64,000 nt of DNA, from NCBI GenBank assembly GCA_035582835.1, contig JAYKAV010000489.1, positions 409,768 through 473,767 of the forward strand, written 5' to 3'. A program made the position numbers and the translations under genes. The notes below the pieces were generated by a model. It had not been told where the DNA came from and made no database searches. It worked only from the letters and a program-made list of their open reading frames with translations. This document shows, piece after piece, positions 25,901-36,040 of the stretch; the stretch's first letter is position 1; every line of letters begins with the position of its first letter. The DNA is from Phoebastria nigripes. Its lineage: Eukaryota; Chordata; Aves; Procellariiformes; Diomedeidae.

Positions 25901-27228
25901 GAGGTTGTATGGGACGGATTTTCAGTATGTTAATTCCTGCTAGGTTAGGACATGGCTCTGTTCTTCCTGGGGGTAAATCTCAAGTCATGCACCCCCAACA
26001 GAATGGGATTAGGTTTGGATTTAATCTGTTCTCTTGACATTTAGTCTGGAGTTACTCTGCCATGAATCTGGAGGAAAAAAGCTCTTTGGACAAAAGGGAT
26101 CATTTAGAGTTCACTGGGGACCACATAATGCTGATGCTACTGGAATTAGATAGAAATTCAAAGGCAGGGTATCTTTTCAGGCCTGTCTGCTGTGGAAATA
26201 GAGCAAGTTATCAAAATAGGCTGGAAGAACAGGCAAGGTCATGCACAGTGTAAGAAAGGCTTTGAATGCTGCTACTATTCCTGGGAAAAGGGCTGGGTCA
26301 TACCAGTATGTCAGCACACAAAGTGTTTAAAACTGAGCAACCAATACCTAGACCACTGCTTGAATGTGGTACGATGGCGAAGGGGTCTTGAGGTCTTAGG
26401 AAAATGTCCTGCTGTAGAGGAAGCAGGTCCTCAGACTCCTTCCTGCCATCTTTCTGCCCAGGGCAAACATCTTTCTAATTGCATATTATTTAATCTCATT
26501 GCATGTACAAGCTGTGCTTTTTACCAAGCTATCAGATCTGGCAGGCCTGCAAGGAGACTTTCACCACTGGCTCCCATCCCAAGCCTCTCCCTTCAGCCAA
26601 GGCAACACCTGGGTGTGGTTGCAGCACCTCTCTTGTGGTCCTCATCCACTGACCTCCCTGGAGAGGCCACAACATGCTGAGGCCAGAGGGAAGAGGTATG
26701 ATTCCTTGCTCTGCTCTGTGCATGTGAAGGCACGTTCCCAGCCTGCAGCATCACTCCATCTCCCCTCTCTGATGGAGACCTGATGCTCCTCCAGATGTGG
26801 TCCCTGTTGTGGCACTATTTGACGAGCCTGAAAGGACACTGCCCGGGGTGATGTCCTTGAAGAGGATGGCTTGTTTTGCCTGCAGTGGCCAGGTGAGGGT
26901 CCTGTTATGTGCCTGGTGGTGTGCAGTGCAAGATGGAAGTATTGCTGTTCAGGAAGGGATTAATACTAAGAGGTTTGGCTCCTTGGTGGCTCTGTCAGAA
27001 AGCAGGTGGAAAAGAGACTTTTTAATGTGAGATTTAATGAGGTGATGAAAGTCACTGCTACAGGAGGTGAAGACCCATGTTAGTCTTGAAAAGAGATTAT
27101 ACCTGCTCAGAGAGGAGAAATTGTGCAAATAAACACGATGACTGGATGCAGCCCCATATCTTGCTATCCCTAAGCAATATACAGGTCCTGCCAACATCCC
27201 TGGGAAAACCATTCTCCATATCCCCCTC
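25901..27228. other. Noncoding sequence, nothing recognised
   Basis: No gene recognised. The plus frame at 26192-26680 (162 codons) has no domain or codon bias. No repeat family was identified. Confidence 0.5.
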
Positions 27229-27363
27229 CGGCGATGTGCTTTCCCTCGGGCCGCGGTCCGTGACCGTGGCTGGAAGGGGGCGGCGGGGCTGGCGCGGCTG
27301 CAGCGGGAGCGGCGGCCACGAGAGGGCACTGAAATGATGCGGATTTCGGGGCGATGCTGCGGC
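27229..27363. promoter_or_regulatory. Isolated CpG-rich patch with a CTCF-like motif
   Basis: About 135 bp contain roughly 19 CpG dinucleotides by my count, in a region whose flanks have almost none. CCACGAGAGGGCAC at 27316-27329 fits the CTCF core CCASYAGRKGGCRS with one mismatch (G at the Y position). The patch is shorter than a standard CpG island and has no long ORF. It could be an insulator or enhancer kept unmethylated by a bound factor, a small promoter, or a remnant of a GC-rich insertion. The CTCF assignment is by motif only. Confidence 0.45.
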
Positions 27364-28945
27364 CATCCCAAACCATCCAAGTGCCCTGTTTACCAGGAAA
27401 AAGATTCCCCCCCCCCTAATTAGAAATCAGCATACTGGAGCTTGAAACAAGGTCAGAATGGCAAACCCCCAACATCACTGCCTAGTTCTGACTTTCTTTT
27501 GTACGTGGATATTTTTCTTCCAACAGCTTTCATAGCCCTGTTGCGTCTTGCTCATCTTCCTTCGGTGCATCAGGGAGTCCTGTTAAGCTGCAGCAGCACA
27601 GGTCTTCAAGGGAGCACCCTGGTTTCTGTATCCTGAATGTTGGAGATGGGACCCTTAACTAAGACAAAAGGGATACGCAGAGGAGACAAGTTCAAAAGGA
27701 TTGCTTTATCCTCTCCAGCTACAGGATTCAGGTGTATTTTGTCCTGGTTGTGAGGCTGCAACTTCTGTCTGGTTTCTCTGAATTTATTTCAAGCAGGGGA
27801 TACTTGGTTTCTTGGTCCAAAATGGTGACAGGGACAGGTTTCCCTAAGAAGTCGCTCTCTTGCCTGTAGCTGAAGGTGCTGTGGGAACATGTCCTACTTC
27901 AACTAAGCTTCAGAGGAAATTCAAAAACAGTTTGAAATTGAAATGTTTATTTTCCCCTTTCACTCTGACCTTGTTTTTATTCTGACTCAATTTTGTTCTA
28001 ATTTTTGGACCACACATTAAAGTAAAAAAAAAAAAATCCATCTTGGAATATTTCAAAATTTCCATTCTGGAAAATATTTAAAGATCTTGACTTTTATTTT
28101 TCCTTTCAAGCTGCAATCAGGAGGAAATGAAATCAACACCCTGGCATCTCTTTTGGAGACAAAATCCTGTTTTCTGATCTCTTCCTGACACTGGCTTTCT
28201 GATTTTGCTGGTGTGCTGAACTGGGATGATGGCTTCGCTATGCTGGAACTCATTCCCAAGTACTCTCTCGCTTTGTCCTCTGCTTGACATTTAGTACTAA
28301 GGCTGAGGCCAACCAAGATGCAGATTTGAGTCCCCATTGAACACCGAGTTCTGCAGATGGGAAGTCTCTTGGGAAACAGTATTATATCTGGCATCATTTT
28401 TTTCTTTACAAAAAGAGCCCATGAGCTGGGGATGGAGCAGGGATGTTGCTGAGAATTTGCAAGCATAGAGAGACAATATTTTTGACCTCTGTAGGTACGA
28501 AGTGTATTGTGAGCTGCACCAAAATGGGGAGTCCTCCAAGTAAAATAGCAGCTTAGACATTGCTAAATAGCAAAAGCCAGAACTGTGGCGTACAGATCCT
28601 AAATCCCTGCCGGGTCCCCAGCAGTTCGCCTCCTTCCCCTGCTGATGGCAGTGCTCTGACTCCTAACCCCGCTGCGCAGAGGGACCCTCGCTGCAGAGGA
28701 GTGACCTGAACATGCCTGGGGATTCAGATACGGCTCAGGATAAACCTTTAAGGGGGAGAAACGACTCGCATGATTATTTTAAAACTAGTGGTTTTCCATA
28801 AAAGCTTGAGGCTGAGATAAGTGGTATGTTGGCAGACTGAGCTTTTGGAGGAGCCAGAATTGCTGTTTGTAGCCCTGTTTTCACAAGCTCCTCTCTTCCT
28901 CACTTCTCTACCCAAAGCTGTGAGGGCTTAATCACTGGATGCAGC
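27364..28945. other. Noncoding sequence, nothing recognised
   Basis: Ordinary sequence with a C8 run at about 27,409-27,416 and an A13 run near 28,024-28,036. The minus frame at 28053-28466 lacks any domain. Confidence 0.5.
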
Positions 28946-29160
28946 CTTAAACCGGTCTCTTATTTTGCGCTGAAACCACCTAAAAAACCCCAGCCTGTCA
29001 TATGCAGGTGCAACTGGACAAACAGCCCCTGAAGGAAGGGAGCCATAAGTGTTTCATTGTGCTGTGGGAATGGATAGAAAAGGGGACAATTAGGCTGACA
29101 CATCGTGAGCAGATGCCTGGTGGTGCTGGAGGTGGGCTTGGAGGGTTGGGAACAGCTCAG
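28946..29160 (+). repeat. 215-bp direct duplication, copy 1
   Basis: This segment recurs 1,823 bp downstream with about five substitutions and no indels (mismatches around 28952-28953, the G/A in TTTGCGCTG, one at the A/C run near 28988, and one at 29156). The flanks diverge at once on both sides. It carries adjacent E-boxes CATATG and CAGGTG at 28999-29010, an RBPJ-like TGTGGGAA at 29063-29070 and ACAATTAG at 29086-29093. A plus reading frame crosses both copies, but it ends differently in each and has no domain. It is not a family I recognise, so it is best described as a recent local segmental duplication or an assembly duplication. Confidence 0.95.
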
Positions 29161-30768
29161 CTGGCTGGCACGAGTTGGGCATCTGTCCCAGAGATTTGCC
29201 TTAGTCATCGGCTTGATCCTCAGATCTTTCAGATCAAACCTCCCTGGGATCAGCGAACCACAGGAGAGCGCTAGGTCCTACAGGGAAGGGAACCCCTGCA
29301 GTGCATGCTCACATCTTCCTAACGGGACTTGGGGAGGGACGGTGCCACAGGAGAGAAATGACTTGACTTTGTCAGTTGTCCCAACTATTCATCCTTAAAG
29401 GAAACAAGTTTATTCCAATAAAAATACGCCACTCAGGTTAGAGAGCAGCTTCTTCAAGCTATTCAGTGTGAGTAAAACACAAAGGACAGGTACGCTCTGA
29501 AGAGGTCTTTTTTCCAAAGTATGAATCTTCAGTTTCCAGTTTGCAATTTTTCTCTTTGATATAGTCCTTTATCAAATAGTGTAACGTTAGAGCAACCCCC
29601 CTCTCAACTAATAAACCAAGAAATGGGAATCTCACTTGCAAAATAGGGATTCCTGGTGAAACCTTGATAATTTAATAATACTAAAAAAGGGTTTTTTCCC
29701 ACTTGGCAAAACCCAGAGCTTTCTGCAAAGTGGCAAACAAGCAATTGAAGAAAAGGCAGAGTCAACTCTGAGCTGTGAGGTTTAAATCAAAACATGCACC
29801 CTTAAAAAATATCTCAGGGGCTTTAGAGGCCCCAAGAAGGAGGAAGGGCTTAAGCTGGTGGCTTGGGTTGTTCAAAGAGATAGCATGTGTGTGGGAATAC
29901 TTCCCCTGGTAAATGAAGATATTCACTCATCAAAGCAGGAACCTGCCAAACGTGTGTTGCATAAAGGGGGAAATTCCAGGCATTCTTGGGGAAATTGCAA
30001 CTTTGAGACTGCAGAATCGAGCCCATACCAGGTGAAATGCTTGTAGACCATCATGGGAGTCTGTGTCTGGTGCATGAAAGCAGGTTTGAATGAGCAACAA
30101 GAGTGTGATAGTGGGTCATAATGTTCCTGTGTGAGGAGGGAAGGAGGCATTTTCTGCTCCTTATGGACTGGAAATTTCTTCCCAGCACAGTATTGCAGTC
30201 ATACTGATAACCACAGCTCCATCTGGCCATCAATTATTCATATAGACCCCAACACCGCTGGGAGTCTGCACATATAAGAAGCAGCAGTGTTTTAGCTGTT
30301 AATTGGATGGGTAAGTTCCCCTCTCCTGAGGGCCAAGATGAACTTCCCATTGACCCTAAAACTGGTTTCTGGAGGCTGGAACGGAGCCCAGGGTGCTTAG
30401 GGCAGGTGGCTTTGACCAGCGTTTGCTGCACTTGCTGTGCAGAGCTGGTGGGCTGTGGTTGCTTCCAGGCTTTTCAGAGTAATCTGGTGAAAGAGGGAAG
30501 GACAGATCCCAGCCCTGCTGAAATCAGTGGCATCCCGGCTGCCATGGGATCACCCAGCCTAATGCTTTAGTGTAGTAACAGGTTTCTCCTTCCCATAGTT
30601 CCTTTGATCCTCCACTTTGTGGGAAGGGCAGGGTTTCTGTAAAAGAGCAGTGTTGGGCAGCTCTTCCCTTCTGCTTGCTCTGCTTCAGGCCATTGCTGAC
30701 TCTTTGACTTGTTCCCACAGCCACCTGCATCATCCTGACTCTCAGCTGGCAGAGAGAGATACGTGGAA
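29161..30768. other. Unique spacer between the two 215-bp copies
   Basis: About 1.6 kb of noncoding sequence. No terminal repeats or target-site duplications were seen bounding it together with the copies. The short frames have no domain. The words ACAGCTCAGCTGGCTGGCAC at the copy 1 right edge (29153-29172) resemble a sequence at 31819-31844, with a 5-base insert there. This may hint at the original continuation of the duplicated unit. Confidence 0.5.
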
Positions 30769-30983
30769 CTTAAAATGGTCTCTTATTTTGCACTGAAACC
30801 ACCTAAAAAAACCCAGCCTGTCATATGCAGGTGCAACTGGACAAACAGCCCCTGAAGGAAGGGAGCCATAAGTGTTTCATTGTGCTGTGGGAATGGATAG
30901 AAAAGGGGACAATTAGGCTGACACATCGTGAGCAGATGCCTGGTGGTGCTGGAGGTGGGCTTGGAGGGTTGGGAACAGGTCAG
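30769..30983 (+). repeat. 215-bp direct duplication, copy 2
   Basis: Second copy, same orientation as 28,946-29,160, offset +1,823. The E-box pair, the RBPJ-like TGTGGGAA (30886-30893) and ACAATTAG (30909-30916) are preserved exactly. The similarity starts at CTTAAA and stops after TCAG. Retention of about 98% identity implies either a recent event or collapse of two haplotypes into tandem during assembly. Confidence 0.95.
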
Positions 30984-32849
30984 GGCTGTGCCCTGTTGTG
31001 GTGCCGTGTGGTTGTCGTCTAAAGCCCCACAGCTATTTTGTCAGAGTTTTCCTCTAGAAACCAAGAAGGGAAATGTTCCAGGTGTATTTCCTTTGTCTTG
31101 GGACACTCCTGGTCATGGGTATGCGGTGGTACCAAAAGCGCTCGTTCCTCTGTGCGGTACCTGTGTGGCACCACGCTAAGGCAGCCTTATGCCCTCTCGT
31201 GTTGAATATTTTCCCTGATTTGGTAAACCACTGGAACTAAACCAGGGACAGCTGTCAAGCAAGTCTTAACATAGATCTGATCCATGTCCTCCACCTCCCC
31301 TGTGGCCTCCCTGCTCTTACAGGGCTCCTTTTTTAAAGTCTTTGGTGCGTGAGGATCTCCTGGCCAGCCAAAACTCGAAGTGTCTAGAACTAGAGAGCAG
31401 CTCAGTAACATGCCTCACAAGAGATGAATAGTGTCCCTCTTTGCCTGTCCATTGCAAAAATATTCCCCTGCCTTCCTCACCTTCATCTGTCCAGTAGCCC
31501 TAAGTGGCTTTCCAAATGTGTTTATCTGAAATTCTTTACATTTTTACCCCGCGTCCCGTGCATGGGAAGCGGCTGGGCTCTCGGATGCACTGCACTGAAA
31601 TCAGCGCTTAACGTACATCTGCTTGCTGGCCTGGTGTGGAGTTATCTAGAGGAGACGATCCTGTTGAAGGAAGAAGAGTACAGAAATCAGGCCAGTGCCC
31701 TCAGTGAAAATGCAGGTGATAAATGTACCCCCGTGATTACATTCCTCTTCTGTGTGTCTCGGCATCGCTAACTAATCCTTCCTAGGAAGAAGGCGAAGGA
31801 AGCGGGGAGCTGTAAATTACAGCTCAGCTTAATTGGCTGGCGCGAGTTTGCTGTGAGGCCAGGCTGGGAATACACAAAATATCTTTATGTAAAAGAGGTG
31901 GTTATTAGCAGGAGATGCAATGAAATGGGGGTTTCAACCAGTTGGTGTCTTGTGGTTGGATCCTCTAGTGTCTAAGAAGGTGCAAACTCCAACTGAAGCT
32001 TTTCCTGCTGTTGGGACGTTCTTAATATTTCTCGCTCCCCTGTGGATTCTCCAGTGTCTAATAATATTACTAATAAGCTGCAACGTGAGCTCAACAATTT
32101 CTTTCAGTGTGGGCATTAATAGGTCTCAGGATACAGGAGAGGGCCCTATTTTCATAAAACTTATAGGAACTGTAAGACCTCTGCCCCCTCCACCAAGCTG
32201 GGTTGGAATTGGCCAACAAATTTGAAAGTTATTGGAGACGGGGGAGATAAGTATGTTTATTTTATTTATATTTTATATATGTATCCCACATGCAGACTGA
32301 TTGCACAAACCTCATTTCTTAAGAGACCAAGCTTAAACCTTATGTTTGCCTCTCTATTGTAATAAACTTTGTCTCCTTTTATTTACCCACCTGTAGGATT
32401 TGATGATTTCCCCTTTTCCCCCACTCCTCAATTTCCCCATATCCTGTTCCCGAAAGAGCTGGGGCCCTTCCCAAGGGATCATTTCATGCTGTTTCCCAGG
32501 AGGTCTGCCTTGAAGGATGCTGATATGTAGGTGGACATATGTTATGCTTGTATTATTTGCTCTGCAGTGAGAGGGAAAAGTATATACAGAGATACAGTTT
32601 GCTCTGGTCTCTCCCAAAGGCAATTTAGATTTGTGTGGTTTCTTTTGAATCTAAGGCATCTATATCCCTGCAGGGAAAAAATACTGAAACAATGCAAAAC
32701 AGGAGTGACATCAGAATTTTAAAACATATTTAGTCTGGGAAGCCCCTTCTATTGACTTGGAAAGGATCTTCTGGGGACTGATGTTTTTGATGACACCTGA
32801 AAACCCAGCGACACCATTTCAGAATTTGAATCCATGAGTCAATATGCTT
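30984..32849. other. Noncoding sequence with AT-rich patches
   Basis: No supportable gene. 31,860-32,110 and 32,240-32,400 are AT-rich with words such as AATAATATTACTAATAAG (about 32,060) and TATTTTATTTATATTTTATA (about 32,259). They could be conserved elements, but I have no direct support. Confidence 0.4.
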
Positions 32850-33410
32850 TTAATGCTCCTTCAGTATGTGCGCGCACACAAATTATCCCCTCGCACACGC
32901 AACGTTATGTACATGTTTTCCTCTCCCAGCATTCCAGCCTGCTTGGGTTGACCTTGTCTCTCTCAGTGATTTAGGTTTTAGAGAAGGAATGGGTAAGGAT
33001 TTGCTTTGACATTTAAAGGCAATCCAGGTAATTGATAGCACTGGCAGCGTCCATCTCTCCCTCCATATATCTGCACAACAGTATCTATTTTTGACGTAGC
33101 TGACACGCCATTTCCTTTGGCAGCCCAAGGGCGGCTCATCTTTAAATTAAACTCGTCTCCGACCCTTCCAATCTGTGAGCTGTACAGAGGCAGACACTGG
33201 TGGGGTATATCATCTGGAGACTGTGCAGGCATATTTGAGCAGGGTGATGTATTATCAAAAGGGCTCTGCATTACTGCTAGCTGGAACCAAAACAAGCTCT
33301 AAAGTATTAACTAATGACATGGGAAGTCCCTTAGGTATCTAATCACCTTTAATGTTCAGATTTAGAAGACAACTTTAAAGGAAGAAAAAGAGATTAGCGG
33401 GTCAGGTCAG
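32850..33410. promoter_or_regulatory. Candidate conserved noncoding block
   Basis: The texture changes here. A short GTGCGCGCACACA stretch (about 32,868) is followed by about 500 bp with AGGTAATTGATAGC (33026-33039), TTTAAATTAAAC (33141-33152), GCATTACTGCTAGC (about 33,269) and TATTAACTAATGACATGG (about 33,305), all homeodomain-type words, and no simple repeats. Stop codons occur in all frames. Conserved developmental enhancers often look like this, but no alignment could be made. Confidence 0.3.
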
Positions 33411-34399
33411 AGCACCCCTTCCCCCTCCCTCCACCCCCAAAATACAATTGGCTTTTTAAAGTCAAAACCAGATTCATATTTCACCTCATCAGTAAATACA
33501 CCATTAAAAACCAAGCCCTAGAGCTTGGATCTTGGAGCAAAGCTTTGCTGAAGTTTGGAGGGGTTTGAACCTTTGGCTTGTATCAGAAGCAATGATGGGG
33601 TTTGGGGTCTGGAAAGCCCCCTTTGCAAGGGTTTGAGCTGAAGTTTGGTGCTGTCTGGCTATAGGAATAGGAACCCCCCTGCAAAATTTCAGCTGCAGAT
33701 CTCCAGTTTTCCATGCATGTAGACTGCTTGGTCTCAAAACAGTGTTGTGCTAATCCCTGCAGTATGTTTACCTGGTGCCACAGCTCCCTACCTGGACAGA
33801 GGTGCTAAAGGACATGCCCATGTCATATAGGAAGTCTGTGCAGGGGGAAGGAAATACTGATTTGGCCTCCCAAGACTCAGGCCAGCATGTGGCTTGCAGA
33901 ACTGGCTCTGTGGACTGAAAAAAACCTCCTAAGCAAAGCAAAGCTGTTGTCAGTAAATTCACTTTCCTGCATTGATGTGGACCCAGCTGTATTGACTTAG
34001 AGCCCTACAAAGCTTGGGGCAAAGGCTTTCAACCCTACACTTTACCCAGTGGGCCAGTTCCTGCCTCCCACACCAGCCTCTCTCCAGCTTTGAAGGGGAG
34101 AGGGTTTAGGTTTCAATTTCTGCTTGGGGATGTTGCTGCTGTTTATGGCAGGAGAAGGTCTGCATGTGAAGCATGGGGAAGAAGCCCCAGAGCTGGTACA
34201 CCAGCCTAGCATGGCATCCTGGGGAAATACCAACTAAGAGTCAAGCAAGAGGAAAGTACTCATAGTTTTTGCACAGATCTTCCTTGGGGCAATTACACAG
34301 CCTGTTGCTCAGGAATTGCCCCACTTGCACCTTAGCTGTGGGTAATAAACCCAGACCTTGCAGGTTCAGTGTTGTGATGGGGGGGAGCTGCTAACAGGA
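33411..34399. other. Noncoding sequence, nothing recognised
   Basis: Begins with a C-rich tract at 33,417-33,437. The remainder is ordinary sequence without a supportable gene or repeat. Confidence 0.5.
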
Positions 34400-34560
34400 C
34401 CTTGTGAGGCCATTCAGTCCATCCTGGACTATGGGCAGCATGCTCAGCTCACGTGGTGCTAAACCACGCTGACTCGAAACGCTTTGCCATATTGATTTTG
34501 CAGAAATGTCAGGAATTGCAGCCTCTGTCCTCCCCAGAGGGGGGTCCCTTCCAGTGATGG
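34400..34560. mobile_element. Possible eroded CR1 3'-end fragment
   Basis: AGGACCTTGTGAGGCCATTC (34398-34417) followed by AGTCCATCCTGG resembles the reverse complement of the CR1 LINE 3' region (GGGACCTCTGGAGATCATCTAGTCCAACC). The rest is unalignable by eye. A small hairpin CGTGGT-GCTAA-ACCACG lies at 34452-34468. The call is weak. Confidence 0.3.
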
Positions 34561-35265
34561 TTCCAGTTTAATTACCCAGCTTCAAACTGGGATTTCCAAG
34601 GAAGCCGAATGAGTTTTGGCATTCCCAGTCCTCCTGAGTTTTCCTGCAATGTGGATGTTTGTCCTCTTCTGAGACCTTCTGACAGTTGTACAAGAGACCT
34701 CAGCATTAGCCTCAGTAGGCTTGGGTGTGAACATAAAATTTACAGGAATGAAAGTGACTTCAAAGCCTGGATTCCACTGATTTCTTTTTCTTCCAGTAGT
34801 GCTTTGGCATCTAAGTTACAGACTTGGGTTTTTTTGGAAATTTTTCCTTCAATCCTTGCTTTTTTAAGGGTGACCTGCAATTCTGAACTGCCCAGTGTTT
34901 CTAGAAAATTAATGAAACCTGGAGATTCTCAGCATCCCTCTGAGTCAGGTTCAAAATAAAATACAGGGTTAACAAAATCTGATTTCTTTCCCTTCTCCTC
35001 ACTCTCTTCAACCCTCTTCAAAAACTGCTTAGGAACAAACCCAATACCTTTTCTGTTTTTAACCAACCTTTATTTACCTAGCTTAAATTGCTACTCCTTT
35101 CTTTTGAGAGTATAGTCAGTATTAGGGTAAGACTTGATATCCCTGAAACACAGAGAAGACAGTAAATATGGGAGCTGGCCTCAGGTAGGAGGACAAGCGT
35201 GATGGAGAGGAAGAAGACCAAAGTCTTCTGTTCTTTGTTTAAAATCAAGAAACCACACAATCATC
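34561..35265. other. Noncoding sequence, nothing recognised
   Basis: AT-rich in parts. The 116-codon plus frame at 34609-34959 has no domain. No repeat family recognised. Confidence 0.45.
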
Positions 35266-35480
35266 CCCCACAAAATAAAGCTGTGGAATTGTATCCAAGG
35301 GTATGCATACATCCAGGGGCTGTGATGACATCATAAGTCACCAGAGCTCTGTTCTCATCTCATTTGTTATGATGTCACCTCTCCAGACATATTTATAACT
35401 TTGCAATTTGTGGTTCCCAATCATTTATTCTTGTTAGATAAATACACGGACGGGGGGCTTTGGTGACATCGCAGTAAACC
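35266..35480. promoter_or_regulatory. CRE/ATF-like inverted-repeat site cluster
   Basis: TGACATCATAA at 35326-35336 is matched by its perfect reverse complement TTATGATGTCA at 35367-35377, with 30 bp between. Each arm carries a TGACATCA core, one base from the TGACGTCA CRE. The first arm also sits in TGATGACATCA, a near-palindrome. A further GGTGACATCG occurs at about 35462-35471. Three bZIP-type (ATF/CREB/AP-1 class) cores within about 150 bp suggest a responsive element. Factor identity and activity are inferred. Confidence 0.4.
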
Positions 35481-35889
35481 ATGGGAGTGAAGCCTGAGTA
35501 CTTTCTGATTGTGTTGCTGAGCCAGAGCCTGGCAGCTTTCCCCACGCTCGTGTGGTCACCCATGTTGAGTGATGCTGGTGGGAGGTTGCCCTGGAACAAG
35601 GAATGGGAAGTGCTTGTGTTTTGCTCTCCCTCTTTTCTATTAGCACCTGTAGGCTGGCATTAGCATTATGGTACCAGCTGGTGGTTGGTTCACCTGAAGG
35701 GTCTCTTGGTGAGAAGCTGGAGATGTTTCCTGGGACAGGAGTTGAGGATTATGGCAGTCAGCACACAGCACCAACCTGCTTGGAGCACTGTGCACCGAAG
35801 CTCAGAAGAGGCAGCTGGGCAATTGTGCCGTTTCAGGGCTTTTCCAGTGCCTTGTGCCCATGTGTGTCCAAGCACAGAGCTAGAAAGGA
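35481..35889. other. Noncoding sequence, nothing recognised
   Basis: Overlapping short frames on both strands without domains. No recognisable repeat. Confidence 0.45.
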
Positions 35890-36040
35890 CATTTTATCTG
35901 CTTGATCTGTAAAATGGGCAACTTGAATCGGATACTTAAATGGATAAGAATAGGTGAGAACTTTTTTATAGACATGGGTCAAATTATCATCACTTTGGAA
36001 AGATGCTGGGGGGATTATATGGACGATATGAGCACCGCAA
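35890..36040 (+). mobile_element. Possible MIR-like SINE fragment
   Basis: TTATCTGCTTGATCTGTAAA with the following ATGGG (35894-35918) matches the MIR word CCTCATCTGTAAAATGGG, and CACTTTGGAAAGATGCTGGG (35991-36010) resembles the GCACTTTGGGAAGATGCTGG block of the sauropsid form. The intervening sequence does not align by eye, so the call is tentative. Confidence 0.4.

Noticed and set aside
29002..31022. Identical peptide start encoded by both 215-bp copies
   Set aside because: Shared only because the DNA is duplicated. The frames diverge and end at unrelated stops and match no protein family.
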